Shown here: one piece after another, positions 7,342 through 17,050 of the stretch
Numbering within the stretch: the first letter of the stretch is position 1
Layout of the letters: every line of letters starts with the position of its first letter
Assembly: GCA_910574285.1 (NCBI GenBank)
Contig: CAJTAL010000012.1
Coordinates: forward strand, 1 to 64,000
Length of the DNA: 64,000 bases
Direction of reading: 5' to 3'
Source: Lachnospiraceae bacterium
Lineage (GTDB): Bacteria; Bacillota; Clostridia; Lachnospirales; Lachnospiraceae
Program-made: the position numbers and the translations under genes
Notes under the pieces: generated by a model
Databases searched by the model: none
What the model was told of the DNA's origin: nothing
What the model saw: the letters and a program-made list of their open reading frames with translations, nothing else

Positions 7342-10181
7342 TTCTCATTCTGACTGTTCACAAACGCGGCCACGCTTCCATAGCAGACCACAGCCAGCCC
7401 TGCCAGTAACGCCGCCGTCCACCCCAACGGATAGCTGCCCGCGAAGTAAGAAAGCTGACTCTCCATATAAGCGCAGATCAATCTCAATATCACGCTTCCG
7501 GCCGTCAGTATCAGTGCCCCCACGGTCAGACAATAATACATTCCTTCCGCCAGCAGCATTTTCTGCTTCTGTTTCCTGGTCATCCCGATGCTTTCCATAA
7601 TCTCCATTTCTTTTTTTCTGGCCAGGATTCCCGTCATCATAACATTAAAGTAATTCGTCAGACCGGCAAACAAGAGTATGAGGCTGATGCTTCCCAGAAT
7701 CCGGCGGTTGCCGTTCACATAGTACTCTGCCTCTGAGACCAGATCGGACTTGCTGATACAGAAGATTCCTGCCTCCCCTTCCTCCCCGTCTACACCGTTT
7801 CCCGTCTTCTCCCGCCGGAGATTCTCCCGGGACAGAAGATTCTGGATCTCTGCCTTGATAAACGGTTCTTTCTCTTTCTCCACATTCAGCTCCATATACA
7901 GCGTCTTCTTCTCTGTTGGCAGCTTCGCGAATCCCTTCTCGCTGATAAGGTAATAAATCGCTCCTTCTGAGCCGTGCCAAGTCTGCCGTATATCGGGAAA
8001 TCCCTCCGCCTGATTATCCATATAGCCGCTTATGGAAAATACCTCAGACTGCTTTTTCTCTTCTTTTAGAGACTCCCTTTCATCCGAATCCGACTGATAC
8101 CAGGTCACGTACTCTTCCCTCGACCGCATGGCGGTAAAATACACCGCCTCTCCCACACTTCTTTCGGCAAGCTCCGTCTCCTTCGGCGATAACTGATGAT
8201 CATGGAGAATCATCACACCCGTACCCTTTTGAAGGCTTTCCATATCCACCGGGAGACGATTGTCCTGCGCATACCGCCAAAGATCATGGATCTCCTCATC
8301 CCTTAGTATCTGGATGACATCCTTGCCACCTCCTTCCACCATGGCATATTCAAGGCCAAACCCCGTTCCCTCTTTCTCATCCTCCTGCATATCGGAATAT
8401 TTATTTACCAGGGGCCTTAGTCCCTCTCTCGAGATCGTAGAAATCATATATGCGCCTTCCATAACATAAGATTCTTCTCTCCTGACCCCGTCAAGGCTTA
8501 AGACCGCGTCTCTTACCTCCGAAGAAACCGGTTCAAACTCATCGTATTCGTTGCCGTACAGCAGGCAGAAATTATCCCCTTCCGTCTTCATGGGGTCTTG
8601 TCCCGCGTCCCGCGTCTTATATTCCTTCCCATAGCCTTCCCCCTGCCCCCAATCGCTGAACTCTCCCGCAATCAGGAAATCCGGACGCTTCTCGATCACA
8701 TGGATATAGTCGCTGCCTCTGGTGATCACAACGGTTCCAAGAACCGTCTCCAGTCCAAGGAACAGAGAAAATACCGCCGCCCAAAAACGCCCCCTGTATC
8801 TGTTCAGGTTCTGCCATGCCATATACCACAATTCTTCGCCGGCGCTCCTTTTCCGGCGGTTCCTCCGGACCGGTTTACTTTTTTGCACTATATTCTTTCC
8901 CTGATAAGACAGACTTTCCACACAGGACATATTTACCGCATGACGAATCACGCCTGCCGCCGCTCCTACGGTGAGCAATACTGCAAATAAGACCGCCAAA
9001 AGAAGAATCTCCGGACGGAAAATCCGAAGCTCCCCGGCGCCTCCATATCCGCTTAGATACTGATTTCCCAGCATCTTTGGAATTACGACCCGCAGCACGG
9101 CTGCCGAGAGAAGAACTCCCGCCAGAACGGATGGAATCAGAATACGGACGATCTGCCCGAAATAAATATTCCGGATCTGCTTCTTCGTCGTCCCGATCGT
9201 ATTCAGGAGTCCCATCTGACGGACATCCCCTGCCATCGAGATCTGCATCACGTTATGAATCAGGAAAAACATGCCGCTTAAGACCACCAGCGCGCCGAGA
9301 AACGCCATACCGTAACTTCCCGCCGTCTTTTTCACCGCGTCATAGGCGTATGTATTTCGGACGGTAATCTCAAGGTCTGAGCCTTTTCCTGTCACATCCT
9401 GGTACAGCCGTTCCTCCGTCTCCCGCCAGTCCATATTGTCCGACTGACAGATCAGAATATCCGACTCCTTCTCTATGTCGTATCCCCAGTCTTTGTATTT
9501 TGCTTCTGAGATATATCCCACTCCTGAATCGGACGGAATATCCGTATAATCTGTGTACCATCCTCCCAAATAAAATGTTTCCTCTTCGCTTCGAAACAAT
9601 CCTATGCTGACCTGAAAACAAAATTCCATCCCTTTTTTGGGTCTCTCAATCCCCATATCTTTCAGAAATCCCAACGACAGCATAATCTCCTGCTTCTCTT
9701 TGGGATAATCTCCATGGATATCTGTATAAGCGGGTTTTATGATATTCTCCCAGGCTGGTTTATCCAAAACCTGTATTCTGCACCTTTTTTCTTCCTCTGC
9801 AGCTCCTGTTACAGCCATTTCTTTTTTACCTGCGGCCGCTTTTGCAATGGCTTCTCCCACAGAAACACTTCTTCCCGCCTGCTTTACATAGTTTAAAGAC
9901 CGCACTTTCTGATAATGAGACAGGCCTGCATTCTCGATACAAGCCGACGCCGCCGTCCCTGCCGCCCTTGCCGCCTTCGTATATTCCGCCTGTACTTTAC
10001 CGTACGCGATTCCAAATACCATCGTCAGCGTAACGATGCACAGACTGACCGCCGCCAGCAGAATCCTGTTTCTTCCTCTGTTATGTCCTGCGTATTCTTT
10101 GGACAACATCCGTATCACAGACTGGTTATAACTTTTTTGCCTGCCGCAAAGACTTCCAGGGATAAAACCTGCTTTTCTCAT
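7338..10181 (-). CDS. ABC transporter permease, FtsX-like (MacB type)
   Basis: A 947-aa membrane subunit. One membrane segment lies at about 40-60, an extracytoplasmic domain follows, and an FtsX-type block of three segments comes at about 290-420. A fourth segment near 460, a second large outside domain and a final FtsX block (LLFAGLTNYFNVMMTGILARKKEMEIMESIGMTRKQ region) follow near the C-terminus. This tandem FtsX layout belongs to exporters of lipoproteins or antimicrobial peptides. The ribosome binding site GGGAGGG overlaps the stop of the ATPase gene just upstream, so the two are translated together. Confidence 0.88.
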   Translation of the reverse strand: MRKAGFIPGSLCGRQKSYNQSVIRMLSKEYAGHNRGRNRILLAAVSLCIVTLTMVFGIAYGKVQAEYTKAARAAGTAASACIENAGLSHYQKVRSLNYVKQAGRSVSVGEAIAKAAAGKKEMAVTGAAEEEKRCRIQVLDKPAWENIIKPAYTDIHGDYPKEKQEIMLSLGFLKDMGIERPKKGMEFCFQVSIGLFRSEEETFYLGGWYTDYTDIPSDSGVGYISEAKYKDWGYDIEKESDILICQSDNMDWRETEERLYQDVTGKGSDLEITVRNTYAYDAVKKTAGSYGMAFLGALVVLSGMFFLIHNVMQISMAGDVRQMGLLNTIGTTKKQIRNIYFGQIVRILIPSVLAGVLLSAAVLRVVIPKMLGNQYLSGYGGAGELRIFRPEILLLAVLFAVLLTVGAAAGVIRHAVNMSCVESLSYQGKNIVQKSKPVRRNRRKRSAGEELWYMAWQNLNRYRGRFWAAVFSLFLGLETVLGTVVITRGSDYIHVIEKRPDFLIAGEFSDWGQGEGYGKEYKTRDAGQDPMKTEGDNFCLLYGNEYDEFEPVSSEVRDAVLSLDGVRREESYVMEGAYMISTISREGLRPLVNKYSDMQEDEKEGTGFGLEYAMVEGGGKDVIQILRDEEIHDLWRYAQDNRLPVDMESLQKGTGVMILHDHQLSPKETELAERSVGEAVYFTAMRSREEYVTWYQSDSDERESLKEEKKQSEVFSISGYMDNQAEGFPDIRQTWHGSEGAIYYLISEKGFAKLPTEKKTLYMELNVEKEKEPFIKAEIQNLLSRENLRREKTGNGVDGEEGEAGIFCISKSDLVSEAEYYVNGNRRILGSISLILLFAGLTNYFNVMMTGILARKKEMEIMESIGMTRKQKQKMLLAEGMYYCLTVGALILTAGSVILRLICAYMESQLSYFAGSYPLGWTAALLAGLAVVCYGSVAAFVNSQNEN

Positions 10182-10184
10182 CCT

Positions 10185-10904
10185 CTATCCCTCCCGTCTG
10201 TAATCTGCGTTCTTCTCCGTCTCTGTCCTTCTGTCATCCCGGGCGCAGATTCTTCCGTCCGCCATCCGGATGACACGGTCTGCCGTCTGCGCCAGTTCCT
10301 CCTGATGTGTCACGACGACGACTGTCTGGCGGTATCTTTTTGCGCAGGATCTCAAAAGCTCCGCTACTTCCGCCCCGGTAACCGAATCAAGACTCCCGGT
10401 AGGTTCATCTGCCAGCAAAATCGCAGGTTTTGTCAAAAGCGCCCGGGCAATCGCAGCCCTCTGCTGCTGACCGCCGGACAAGGTATGAGGAAGACGGTCT
10501 AATTTGTCTTCAATACCCAGAAGCGCCGTCGCCTCTCTCAGCAATTCATCGTCTGTCTCCGCCCCGTCCAGGCGAAGAGGAAGCACGATATTTTCATATA
10601 CACTTAAGACCGGAACAAGATTGTACTGCTGGAATACAAAGCCGATGTTTCGCCTCCGGAATATAGTCCGCTCCTCTGCCTCCATATCCTTCAGACTGTT
10701 TCCCCGGATCCAGACGCCGCCTTCCGTGGGCACGTCCAGGCCCCCAAGCATATTCAGAAGAGTAGTCTTTCCGCTGCCTGATGTCCCGACAATGGCCAGA
10801 AATTCCCCTTCCTTTGCAGATACTGACACCCCGTCCAGTGCGTGGACTTCATAGGTCTCTTCGATATAATATTTTTTCAGCCCAACAGCTTTTAGAATCT
10901 CCAT
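10185..10904 (-). CDS. ABC transporter ATP-binding protein, MacB/LolD type
   Basis: A 239-aa ATPase with Walker A GTSGSGKTT, Q-loop FVFQQYNLVP, signature LSGGQQQRAAIARAL, Walker B ILLADEPTGSLD and VTHQ. The NLVP after the Q-loop and the GSLD after Walker B are typical of the MacB/LolD/FtsE branch and match the FtsX-like permease that follows. It is the first gene of the pair; the only likely promoter region is 10905-11026, shared back to back with the DUF1846 gene. Confidence 0.92.
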   Translation of the reverse strand: MEILKAVGLKKYYIEETYEVHALDGVSVSAKEGEFLAIVGTSGSGKTTLLNMLGGLDVPTEGGVWIRGNSLKDMEAEERTIFRRRNIGFVFQQYNLVPVLSVYENIVLPLRLDGAETDDELLREATALLGIEDKLDRLPHTLSGGQQQRAAIARALLTKPAILLADEPTGSLDSVTGAEVAELLRSCAKRYRQTVVVVTHQEELAQTADRVIRMADGRICARDDRRTETEKNADYRREG

Positions 10905-11026
10905 ATTTTCGCCTTCTGTTCTTTATTCTTTACACCGGATAAACGTACACACCCGATTATACTCTTCCTGAATCTTCAAAACAATCATTTTGCCGGAAAA
11001 TGTTTTTTAAAAACGTGATGAAAAGA

Positions 11027-11056
11027 TTGTAAATCCTCTGTATTTTGTAGTATACT
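11027..11056 (+). promoter_or_regulatory. Promoter of the DUF1846 gene
   Basis: TTGTAA (11027-11032), 18 nt, TATACT (11051-11056). The leader then holds a small hairpin, CCGGAG/CTCCGG at 11076-11091, before the ribosome binding site AAGGGG and the ATG at 11133. Confidence 0.55.
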
Positions 11057-11132
11057 TTGGATATCAGTGCTTATACCGGAGATTACTCCGGAGACGACAG
11101 CATAAAAATGTTACATACAAGGGGATTTATTT

Positions 11133-12626
11133 ATGAATATTGGATTTGACAATGAAAAATATCTTCAAATGCAGTCTTCCCACATCCGGGAACGCATCGA
11201 ACAATTCGGACAGAAATTATATCTGGAATTCGGCGGAAAATTATTCGATGATTACCATGCCTCTCGTGTACTCCCCGGCTTTCAGCCGGACAGTAAGCTT
11301 CGGATGCTTACGCAGCTTTCCGACCAGGCCGAGATCATCATCGCCATCAGCGCCGAAGATATCGAAAAGAATAAGATACGGGGCGACCTGGGCATTACCT
11401 ATGATTCTGATGTTCTCCGGCTCATGTCAGCTTATCAGGAACAGGGGCTGTATGTAGGAAGTGTTGTAATCACCAAATACAGCGGTCAGGAAAGCGCCGT
11501 TCTCTTCAAGTCGCGCCTTGAGAAACTCGGCATCAAGGTATACCGTCATTACGTAATCCCCGGCTATCCGTCCAACGTCCCTTATATCGTAAGCGACGAA
11601 GGATACGGAAAGAATGATTATATAGAAACTTCCCGTCCGCTTGCCGTCGTTACCGCACCCGGTCCCGGAAGCGGCAAGATGGCGGTCTGCCTCTCCCAGC
11701 TTTATCAGGAACACAGGCGCGGAATATCCGCCGGTTATGCCAAGTTCGAGACATTTCCGATCTGGAATATTCCGTTGAAACACCCTGTCAATCTGGCCTA
11801 TGAAGCGGCTACTGCCGATTTAAACGACGTTAACATGATTGATCCCTTTCATCTGGAAGCTTACGGTGAAACTACGGTAAACTATAACCGGGACGTGGAG
11901 ATCTTCCCTGTGCTGAACGCGATGTTCCAGCGTATCTACGGAGAAAGCCCTTACAAATCTCCCACCGATATGGGAGTCAACATGGCCGGAAACTGCATCT
12001 GTGATGATGAAGCATGCAAAGAAGCCTCCTGCCAGGAGATTCTGCGCAGATACTATGATTCCTTAAAGCGTCTCCTTTTTGGTACATGCCCGGACTCGGA
12101 GGTTGTCAAGATTGAGATGCTTATGAACCAGGCCAACATCACGGTTCATGACCGTCCGGTGGTGGACGCTGCCCTCGGACGCGCCGAAGAAACCGGAAGC
12201 CCGGCCGCTGCCCTCCAGCTTCATGACGGACGCATTATCACAGGGAAGACGTCTAACCTCCTGGGGGCTTCCGCCGCCCTTCTTCTGAACGCATTAAAAG
12301 AACTGGCAGGAATCGACCATAAGCGGCATGTTATTTCCCCGGAAGCGATCGAACCCATCCAGAAATTAAAAACCCTCTACCAGGGAAGCAAGAACCCCCG
12401 GCTTCATACGGACGAAGTCCTGATCGCTCTCTCTGTCAGCGCGGCCACCGACCCCACAGCCCAGCTTGCTTTGGACCAGCTTCCCAAGCTGAGAGGCTGT
12501 CAGGCTCACACTTCTGTAATGGTAGGCTCCGTGGATATGAAGCAGTTCAAGAAATTATCCATCCAGGCTACCTTTGAAGCAAAATATGAAAAGAATTCCA
12601 TATTATTCAACAGGAACGGGATATAA
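11133..12626 (+). CDS. DUF1846 (UPF0371) domain-containing protein
   Basis: A full-length 497-aa member of the DUF1846 family, a conserved cytoplasmic family of unknown reaction in Firmicutes. Recognisable stretches are the N-terminal MNIGFDNEKYLQMQ, the glycine-rich APGPGSGKMAVCLSQLY at about residues 175-191, which looks like a nucleotide-binding loop, and CDDEACKEASC at about 290-300, a cysteine cluster. It stands alone with its own promoter and a strong terminator. Confidence 0.92.
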   Translation: MNIGFDNEKYLQMQSSHIRERIEQFGQKLYLEFGGKLFDDYHASRVLPGFQPDSKLRMLTQLSDQAEIIIAISAEDIEKNKIRGDLGITYDSDVLRLMSAYQEQGLYVGSVVITKYSGQESAVLFKSRLEKLGIKVYRHYVIPGYPSNVPYIVSDEGYGKNDYIETSRPLAVVTAPGPGSGKMAVCLSQLYQEHRRGISAGYAKFETFPIWNIPLKHPVNLAYEAATADLNDVNMIDPFHLEAYGETTVNYNRDVEIFPVLNAMFQRIYGESPYKSPTDMGVNMAGNCICDDEACKEASCQEILRRYYDSLKRLLFGTCPDSEVVKIEMLMNQANITVHDRPVVDAALGRAEETGSPAAALQLHDGRIITGKTSNLLGASAALLLNALKELAGIDHKRHVISPEAIEPIQKLKTLYQGSKNPRLHTDEVLIALSVSAATDPTAQLALDQLPKLRGCQAHTSVMVGSVDMKQFKKLSIQATFEAKYEKNSILFNRNGI

Positions 12627-12648
12627 CTGATTTTTTCCTTAAGACAGA

Positions 12649-12685
12649 GGCTGCTGCAAAATGCCGAAGCTATTTTGCAGCAGCC
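12649..12685. terminator. Bidirectional intrinsic terminator
   Basis: GGCTGCTGCAAAAT (12649-12662) pairs perfectly with ATTTTGCAGCAGCC (12672-12685), loop 9 nt. It is flanked by TTTTTTCC upstream and TTTATT downstream and lies between two converging genes, serving both. Confidence 0.85.
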
Positions 12686-12689
12686 TTTA

Positions 12690-13820
12690 TTACAATTGCT
12701 CCCTCACGCAGCGCAGCGCCTCTGCCACAACCTGATGCATATCATAATACCGGTACATCCCTAAACGGCCTCCGAAGATCACATTCTCCTCCTTCGCGGC
12801 AAGTTGTTTATATTTTTCATAGAGGGCATTATTCTTCTCGTCATTCATAGGATAGTAAGGCTCCGCTCCTTTTTCCCACGCAGCCGGATATTCTCTGGTA
12901 ATGACTGTCCTGGGATTCACATCCCCATCTGTATTGCCGTAACCGCCCTGGCATCCGTATTCAAAATGCTTATGCTCGATAATCCTGGTGTACGGGATCT
13001 CGTATTCCGTATAATTAACCACGGCATTTCCCTGATAATTCTCTATATCAAGCGTCTCTGTCTCGAATCTTAAGCTTCTATATTCAAGCTCTCCGTAACA
13101 ATAATCGTAATAAGCATCTATCATTCCTGTAAATACGATCTTTTTTGCCTGATTCTCAAGCTCCCCGCGCTCCTTGAAGAAATCCGTCTCAAGGCGAAAC
13201 GGGATTCCCTCAAGCATCTTCCCGATCATCCGTGTATAACCGCCTATCGGAATTCCCTGGTATTTGTCATTAAAGTAGTTGTTATCATATACAAAGCGTA
13301 CCGGCAGCCGGCGGATAATAAAGCTTGGAAGCTCTGCTGCCTGCTTTCCCCATTGTTTCTCCGTATAACCCTTCACCAGCTTCTCATAGATATCCCTTCC
13401 TACGAGAGAGAGTGCCTGTTCTTCCAGATTCTTCGGTTCCGTGATCCCCGCTTCCTTAATCTGCCTGTCTATGATCTCACGTGCCTCCGCCGGCGTCTTA
13501 ACGCCCCACATCTTACTGAACGTATTCATATTGAAAGGAAGATTGTACAATTCGTCCTTATATCTCGCCACTGGACTGTTGGTATAACGGTTAAATTCCG
13601 CAAACTGCCGTACATAGTCCCACACCTCCCGGTCCGACGTGTGGAAGATATGCGCGCCGTACTCGTGCACCTGGATTCCTTCTACTTCCTTTGTGTAAAT
13701 ATTGCCGCCGATGTGGTTCCTTTGGTCAATCACCAGCACACTTTTTCCTGCTTTCTTTGCCTCATACGCGAAAATTGCTCCAAATAACCCCGCGCCTACG
13801 ATCAGATAATCATACTTCAT
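12690..13820 (-). CDS. glf: UDP-galactopyranose mutase
   Basis: Flavoenzyme that interconverts UDP-galactopyranose and UDP-galactofuranose, the donor for galactofuranose in cell-surface glycans. In 376 aa it shows the FAD-binding motif VGAGLFGAIFAYEA at residues 8-21, followed by the acidic strand end VIDQRNHIGGN, then HEYGAHIFHT and the family's EYP and GRLGMYRYYDM stretches near the C-terminus. The ATG at 13820 is preceded by GGGAAAAG; the alternative at 13841 has none. No other glycan gene adjoins it. Its stop is close to the terminator shared with the DUF1846 gene. Confidence 0.95.
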   Translation of the reverse strand: MKYDYLIVGAGLFGAIFAYEAKKAGKSVLVIDQRNHIGGNIYTKEVEGIQVHEYGAHIFHTSDREVWDYVRQFAEFNRYTNSPVARYKDELYNLPFNMNTFSKMWGVKTPAEAREIIDRQIKEAGITEPKNLEEQALSLVGRDIYEKLVKGYTEKQWGKQAAELPSFIIRRLPVRFVYDNNYFNDKYQGIPIGGYTRMIGKMLEGIPFRLETDFFKERGELENQAKKIVFTGMIDAYYDYCYGELEYRSLRFETETLDIENYQGNAVVNYTEYEIPYTRIIEHKHFEYGCQGGYGNTDGDVNPRTVITREYPAAWEKGAEPYYPMNDEKNNALYEKYKQLAAKEENVIFGGRLGMYRYYDMHQVVAEALRCVREQL

Positions 13821-13855
13821 AATCTTTCTTTTCCCTTCCATTCTTCATTATTTTT

Positions 13856-16800
13856 TTAAATCCATTTTGTCGTACTTCCCCTGTCTGTTCTTGTGACTGC
13901 CAGCCTGCGCTCTATCTGCTCTTTCAATTCATTTACATGCGAAATAATCCCCACCAGCCTCTTTTCATCAGCCAGATCGTTCAATATCCGGATTGCCTGC
14001 CCTCTTGCCGTATCATCCAGCGAACCAAAACCTTCATCCACAAACATGGTATCCAGATGGACCGCGCCCGCCGTATTCTGGACGATATCCGCAAGTCCCA
14101 GCGCCATCGAAAGAGACGCCATAAAAGATTCTCCGCCTGATAAGGTCTTAACGTCCCGCACAGAGTCGCTGGTCATATGATAGATATCCAGATCCAGCCC
14201 GGCCTGCCCCTGACTCCCCAGATTCTTCACTTCCCGGCACTGCAGGATGAATTCTCCCGAAGTCATTCTGACAAGTCTCTTATTTGCGGCACGTATGATT
14301 TGCTTAAAATACTGTCTCTGCACATACGTCTCAAAATCCATCTTCACCGTACCGCTTAGGTTTCCGTTGGCGGTTCTGCTCAGATTCCCTATCAGCTCAT
14401 ACTTTCTCTGTAATTCGCCGTTCTTTTCCAGACAAACTTTTAACCGCTTCCTGACCTCCCTGTTCTTCTGATTGGCTGTGTAGATCCGCACATAATCTTC
14501 CTGCCCTTTCTTCTGTTCCTGCGCCGCCTCCCGGATCTTCTCCTGAATCTGTTCAAGATCAGCTCTTTCTTTCCCTTCCAACTGTTCCTCCAATGATCTC
14601 TTCCTACCGGATATCTCATGAACTTTCCGGCGGTATTCCAGAATCTTCCCGTCTAATTCTTCCATATCATCCGCTGACAACCGTCCTGCCCGGTATGCTG
14701 CTTCATCATCGAACCCCTGGCTCTTAAGAGCCGCTTCGTAATCCGTCCAGCACGCCTCCCGCTCTTCTTCCTGCTGTCTTAACACCTCTTCTGCGTTGGC
14801 TTTCTGCCCCTCCAGCTTACGCATATCCTCTATGGTCTGAAGTTCCTTCTTCTCTGCCTCCTCATAAGCGGTCTTTGCCGTCTCTAACGCCGTCTTCAAT
14901 TCGTTCATGCGTGCCTCTGCCTGTTCTCTGGCAGGCAGAGGCAATTTCTCCGCTTTCATACGGATCTCGGATTCCAGCCGCTTTCCCTCTATAATCAGTT
15001 CTTCACACGCGGATTTTACCTGCTCATAAGACTGTTCCAAACGGTCCTTCTCGTCTCTGATCTTCTGCTCTGTCTCTGCCGCCTGTCTGAGCTCTTCTGC
15101 TTCCTGTCTGGCTTTCTCAAGCTCAAGGCATATTTTCTCTAAGATACTCTCATTCTCATCAATCGCTTTTCGAATCTCTTCCTTTATCTCTTCGTATCCT
15201 CCGCTTCCCCCGGCGGTCTCCTTACAAAGCCTCATCTGCAGCACTCTTTCATATTCCCCGGAAAAGGCCTCTCTTCCGGCCTCACATCGGGCTGCCTGCT
15301 CCTGAAGCGCTGTCACGGCCTGTTCTCTTCTTTCCTCCGCCTGATCCCTCTTCTTCTTCGCCTGCTCTACTTCCTTCTGGGTCGGCGCATCCTGCGTAAG
15401 CTCGCGGATATGCGGATGTTCGCAGGAACCGCATACCGGACACGGTCTGCCTGCTTCAAGCTCTTTTGCCAGAATACCTGCCTGCTCCGCCAGAAATGCC
15501 TGATATCTTCTTTCGTATATCTGCAGCGCGTCCAGGTAAGATAACTGGTCTTTCTCTGCTCTTTGTCTCCTTAACCGCCATTCTTTCTCTTCTTCCCGCA
15601 GCCTGTCCCACTGTCCCTCCAGCTTCTTAAGATCCAGACCTCTATCTGCCTGCTTCTCTTTCTTAAATGTCAGAGTCTCTGCCTTGCCCGGACTCTGAGC
15701 ATACGCTTCCTTAATCTTCCTTACATCCTCCTGCCGGACTTTACAGTCCTCAAAAGCCTTTTTCAACTCTTCCTGTTCTCTCTGGCTCTCTTTCTGCGCC
15801 TTCTGTTCCTTCGCATACAGCTCTCTTAACGCTTCAAGCTGATCATACAGCGGCAGCGCATCCTCCAGACGGATCAGCTCTGCCTTGCCAAGCTTCTCCT
15901 GTCTCATGAACTCTTCTTCCCGCCGCAGCTTTAATTCCCTGCTTTCCCGGGCCTGAATCTTTAAAATATCCAGCCTCCGGATCATATCCATGATATTCTT
16001 CCTGCTCTTATCTGCCGCTTCCTCACTTTGGATATATCTGTTCTCCTGAACCTGAACCTTGTCCGCCCTCTGTGCAGTCCGAAGCCTCGCTTCCCATCTT
16101 ACGCATTCATCCTTCCTTCGGGCAAGCTCTTCCTCCGCTCTCCGGACCTGGTCTAACGCCTCGAACAGACGATTCAGAGTCTCTCCTTCCTTCTTCCTGC
16201 CATTTAACTCTTCCAGACTCTTCTGCAGAGCCTTTGACGCTTTTTTCTTCTCTTTTTCCAGAAGGTTTCCTGCCTTTATCACCTCGTCTAATGTCTCAAG
16301 CGCCTCTTCGTAAGGGACGACCGCGCAGCTCTTCAGTGTCTTCCAGCGTTCTGCATATGCAGGCTCCCCGCCTCCGCCGATGTCTGATAATTCTGCCCGT
16401 TCCATCTCCTGCACAGCATCCCGCAGATTATCCTCCAACTGACCATACAACACTCCTGCGCGCTTCTTTAATTCTTCCTGCACACGGCAGCACAGCCTGG
16501 TCTTAAAGATTCTGGAGAATATCCGCTTGCGGTCTCTTGATTCCGCATGGAGTAACTTGAGGAAGTCCCCTTGGGCGATCATGGCTGTCTGGGTGAACTG
16601 ATCCGCGTCCATTCCCATGATCTCCACGATCTTCTGGTCCGTCTCTCTCTTCTTTCCACGGAATGCGCTTCCGTCCGGAAGGATTAATTCCACCCTGGCA
16701 GTTTCTTTCACATACCTGGGCGAGCCATCCGCCTGCCGCCTCTTCCCCGGCCGCATATATTCCGGATTGCGCCGGATTCTATAGACGTCCTCCTGATAGG

Positions 16801-17047
16801 AAAAGGTATACTCTACATAAGTATCCGTCTCTTCCGACGCATACTTGCTGCGCATCATATTCCCCTCCCTTTTCCCGCCGCTTGTCTGGTCATACAAGGC
16901 ATATGTAACCGCGTCAAACACCGTGGTCTTCCCCGCTCCTGTATCCCCGGTAATAAGGAACAGTCCATGCTGCACGTCTGTAAAATCAATCTCCGTCTTT
17001 TCTGCATAAGAACCGAATGCCGACATAATTAATCTGACTGGTTTCAT
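13856..17047 (-). CDS. sbcC: Exonuclease subunit SbcC
   Basis: Large ATPase of the SbcCD nuclease, which opens DNA hairpins and blocked double-strand ends. In 1063 aa it has Walker A GDTGAGKT (34-41), a long coiled coil from about 180 to 880, and the zinc-hook CPVC at 536-539 in the middle. The C-terminal lobe carries the ABC signature LSGGESFMASLSMALGLAD and Walker B MFVDEGFGSLD. The length and symmetry are those of a complete protein. It starts 3 nt after sbcD stops, with GGAGG before the ATG. Confidence 0.96.
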   Translation of the reverse strand: MKPVRLIMSAFGSYAEKTEIDFTDVQHGLFLITGDTGAGKTTVFDAVTYALYDQTSGGKREGNMMRSKYASEETDTYVEYTFSYQEDVYRIRRNPEYMRPGKRRQADGSPRYVKETARVELILPDGSAFRGKKRETDQKIVEIMGMDADQFTQTAMIAQGDFLKLLHAESRDRKRIFSRIFKTRLCCRVQEELKKRAGVLYGQLEDNLRDAVQEMERAELSDIGGGGEPAYAERWKTLKSCAVVPYEEALETLDEVIKAGNLLEKEKKKASKALQKSLEELNGRKKEGETLNRLFEALDQVRRAEEELARRKDECVRWEARLRTAQRADKVQVQENRYIQSEEAADKSRKNIMDMIRRLDILKIQARESRELKLRREEEFMRQEKLGKAELIRLEDALPLYDQLEALRELYAKEQKAQKESQREQEELKKAFEDCKVRQEDVRKIKEAYAQSPGKAETLTFKKEKQADRGLDLKKLEGQWDRLREEEKEWRLRRQRAEKDQLSYLDALQIYERRYQAFLAEQAGILAKELEAGRPCPVCGSCEHPHIRELTQDAPTQKEVEQAKKKRDQAEERREQAVTALQEQAARCEAGREAFSGEYERVLQMRLCKETAGGSGGYEEIKEEIRKAIDENESILEKICLELEKARQEAEELRQAAETEQKIRDEKDRLEQSYEQVKSACEELIIEGKRLESEIRMKAEKLPLPAREQAEARMNELKTALETAKTAYEEAEKKELQTIEDMRKLEGQKANAEEVLRQQEEEREACWTDYEAALKSQGFDDEAAYRAGRLSADDMEELDGKILEYRRKVHEISGRKRSLEEQLEGKERADLEQIQEKIREAAQEQKKGQEDYVRIYTANQKNREVRKRLKVCLEKNGELQRKYELIGNLSRTANGNLSGTVKMDFETYVQRQYFKQIIRAANKRLVRMTSGEFILQCREVKNLGSQGQAGLDLDIYHMTSDSVRDVKTLSGGESFMASLSMALGLADIVQNTAGAVHLDTMFVDEGFGSLDDTARGQAIRILNDLADEKRLVGIISHVNELKEQIERRLAVTRTDRGSTTKWI

Positions 17048-17050
17048 TTC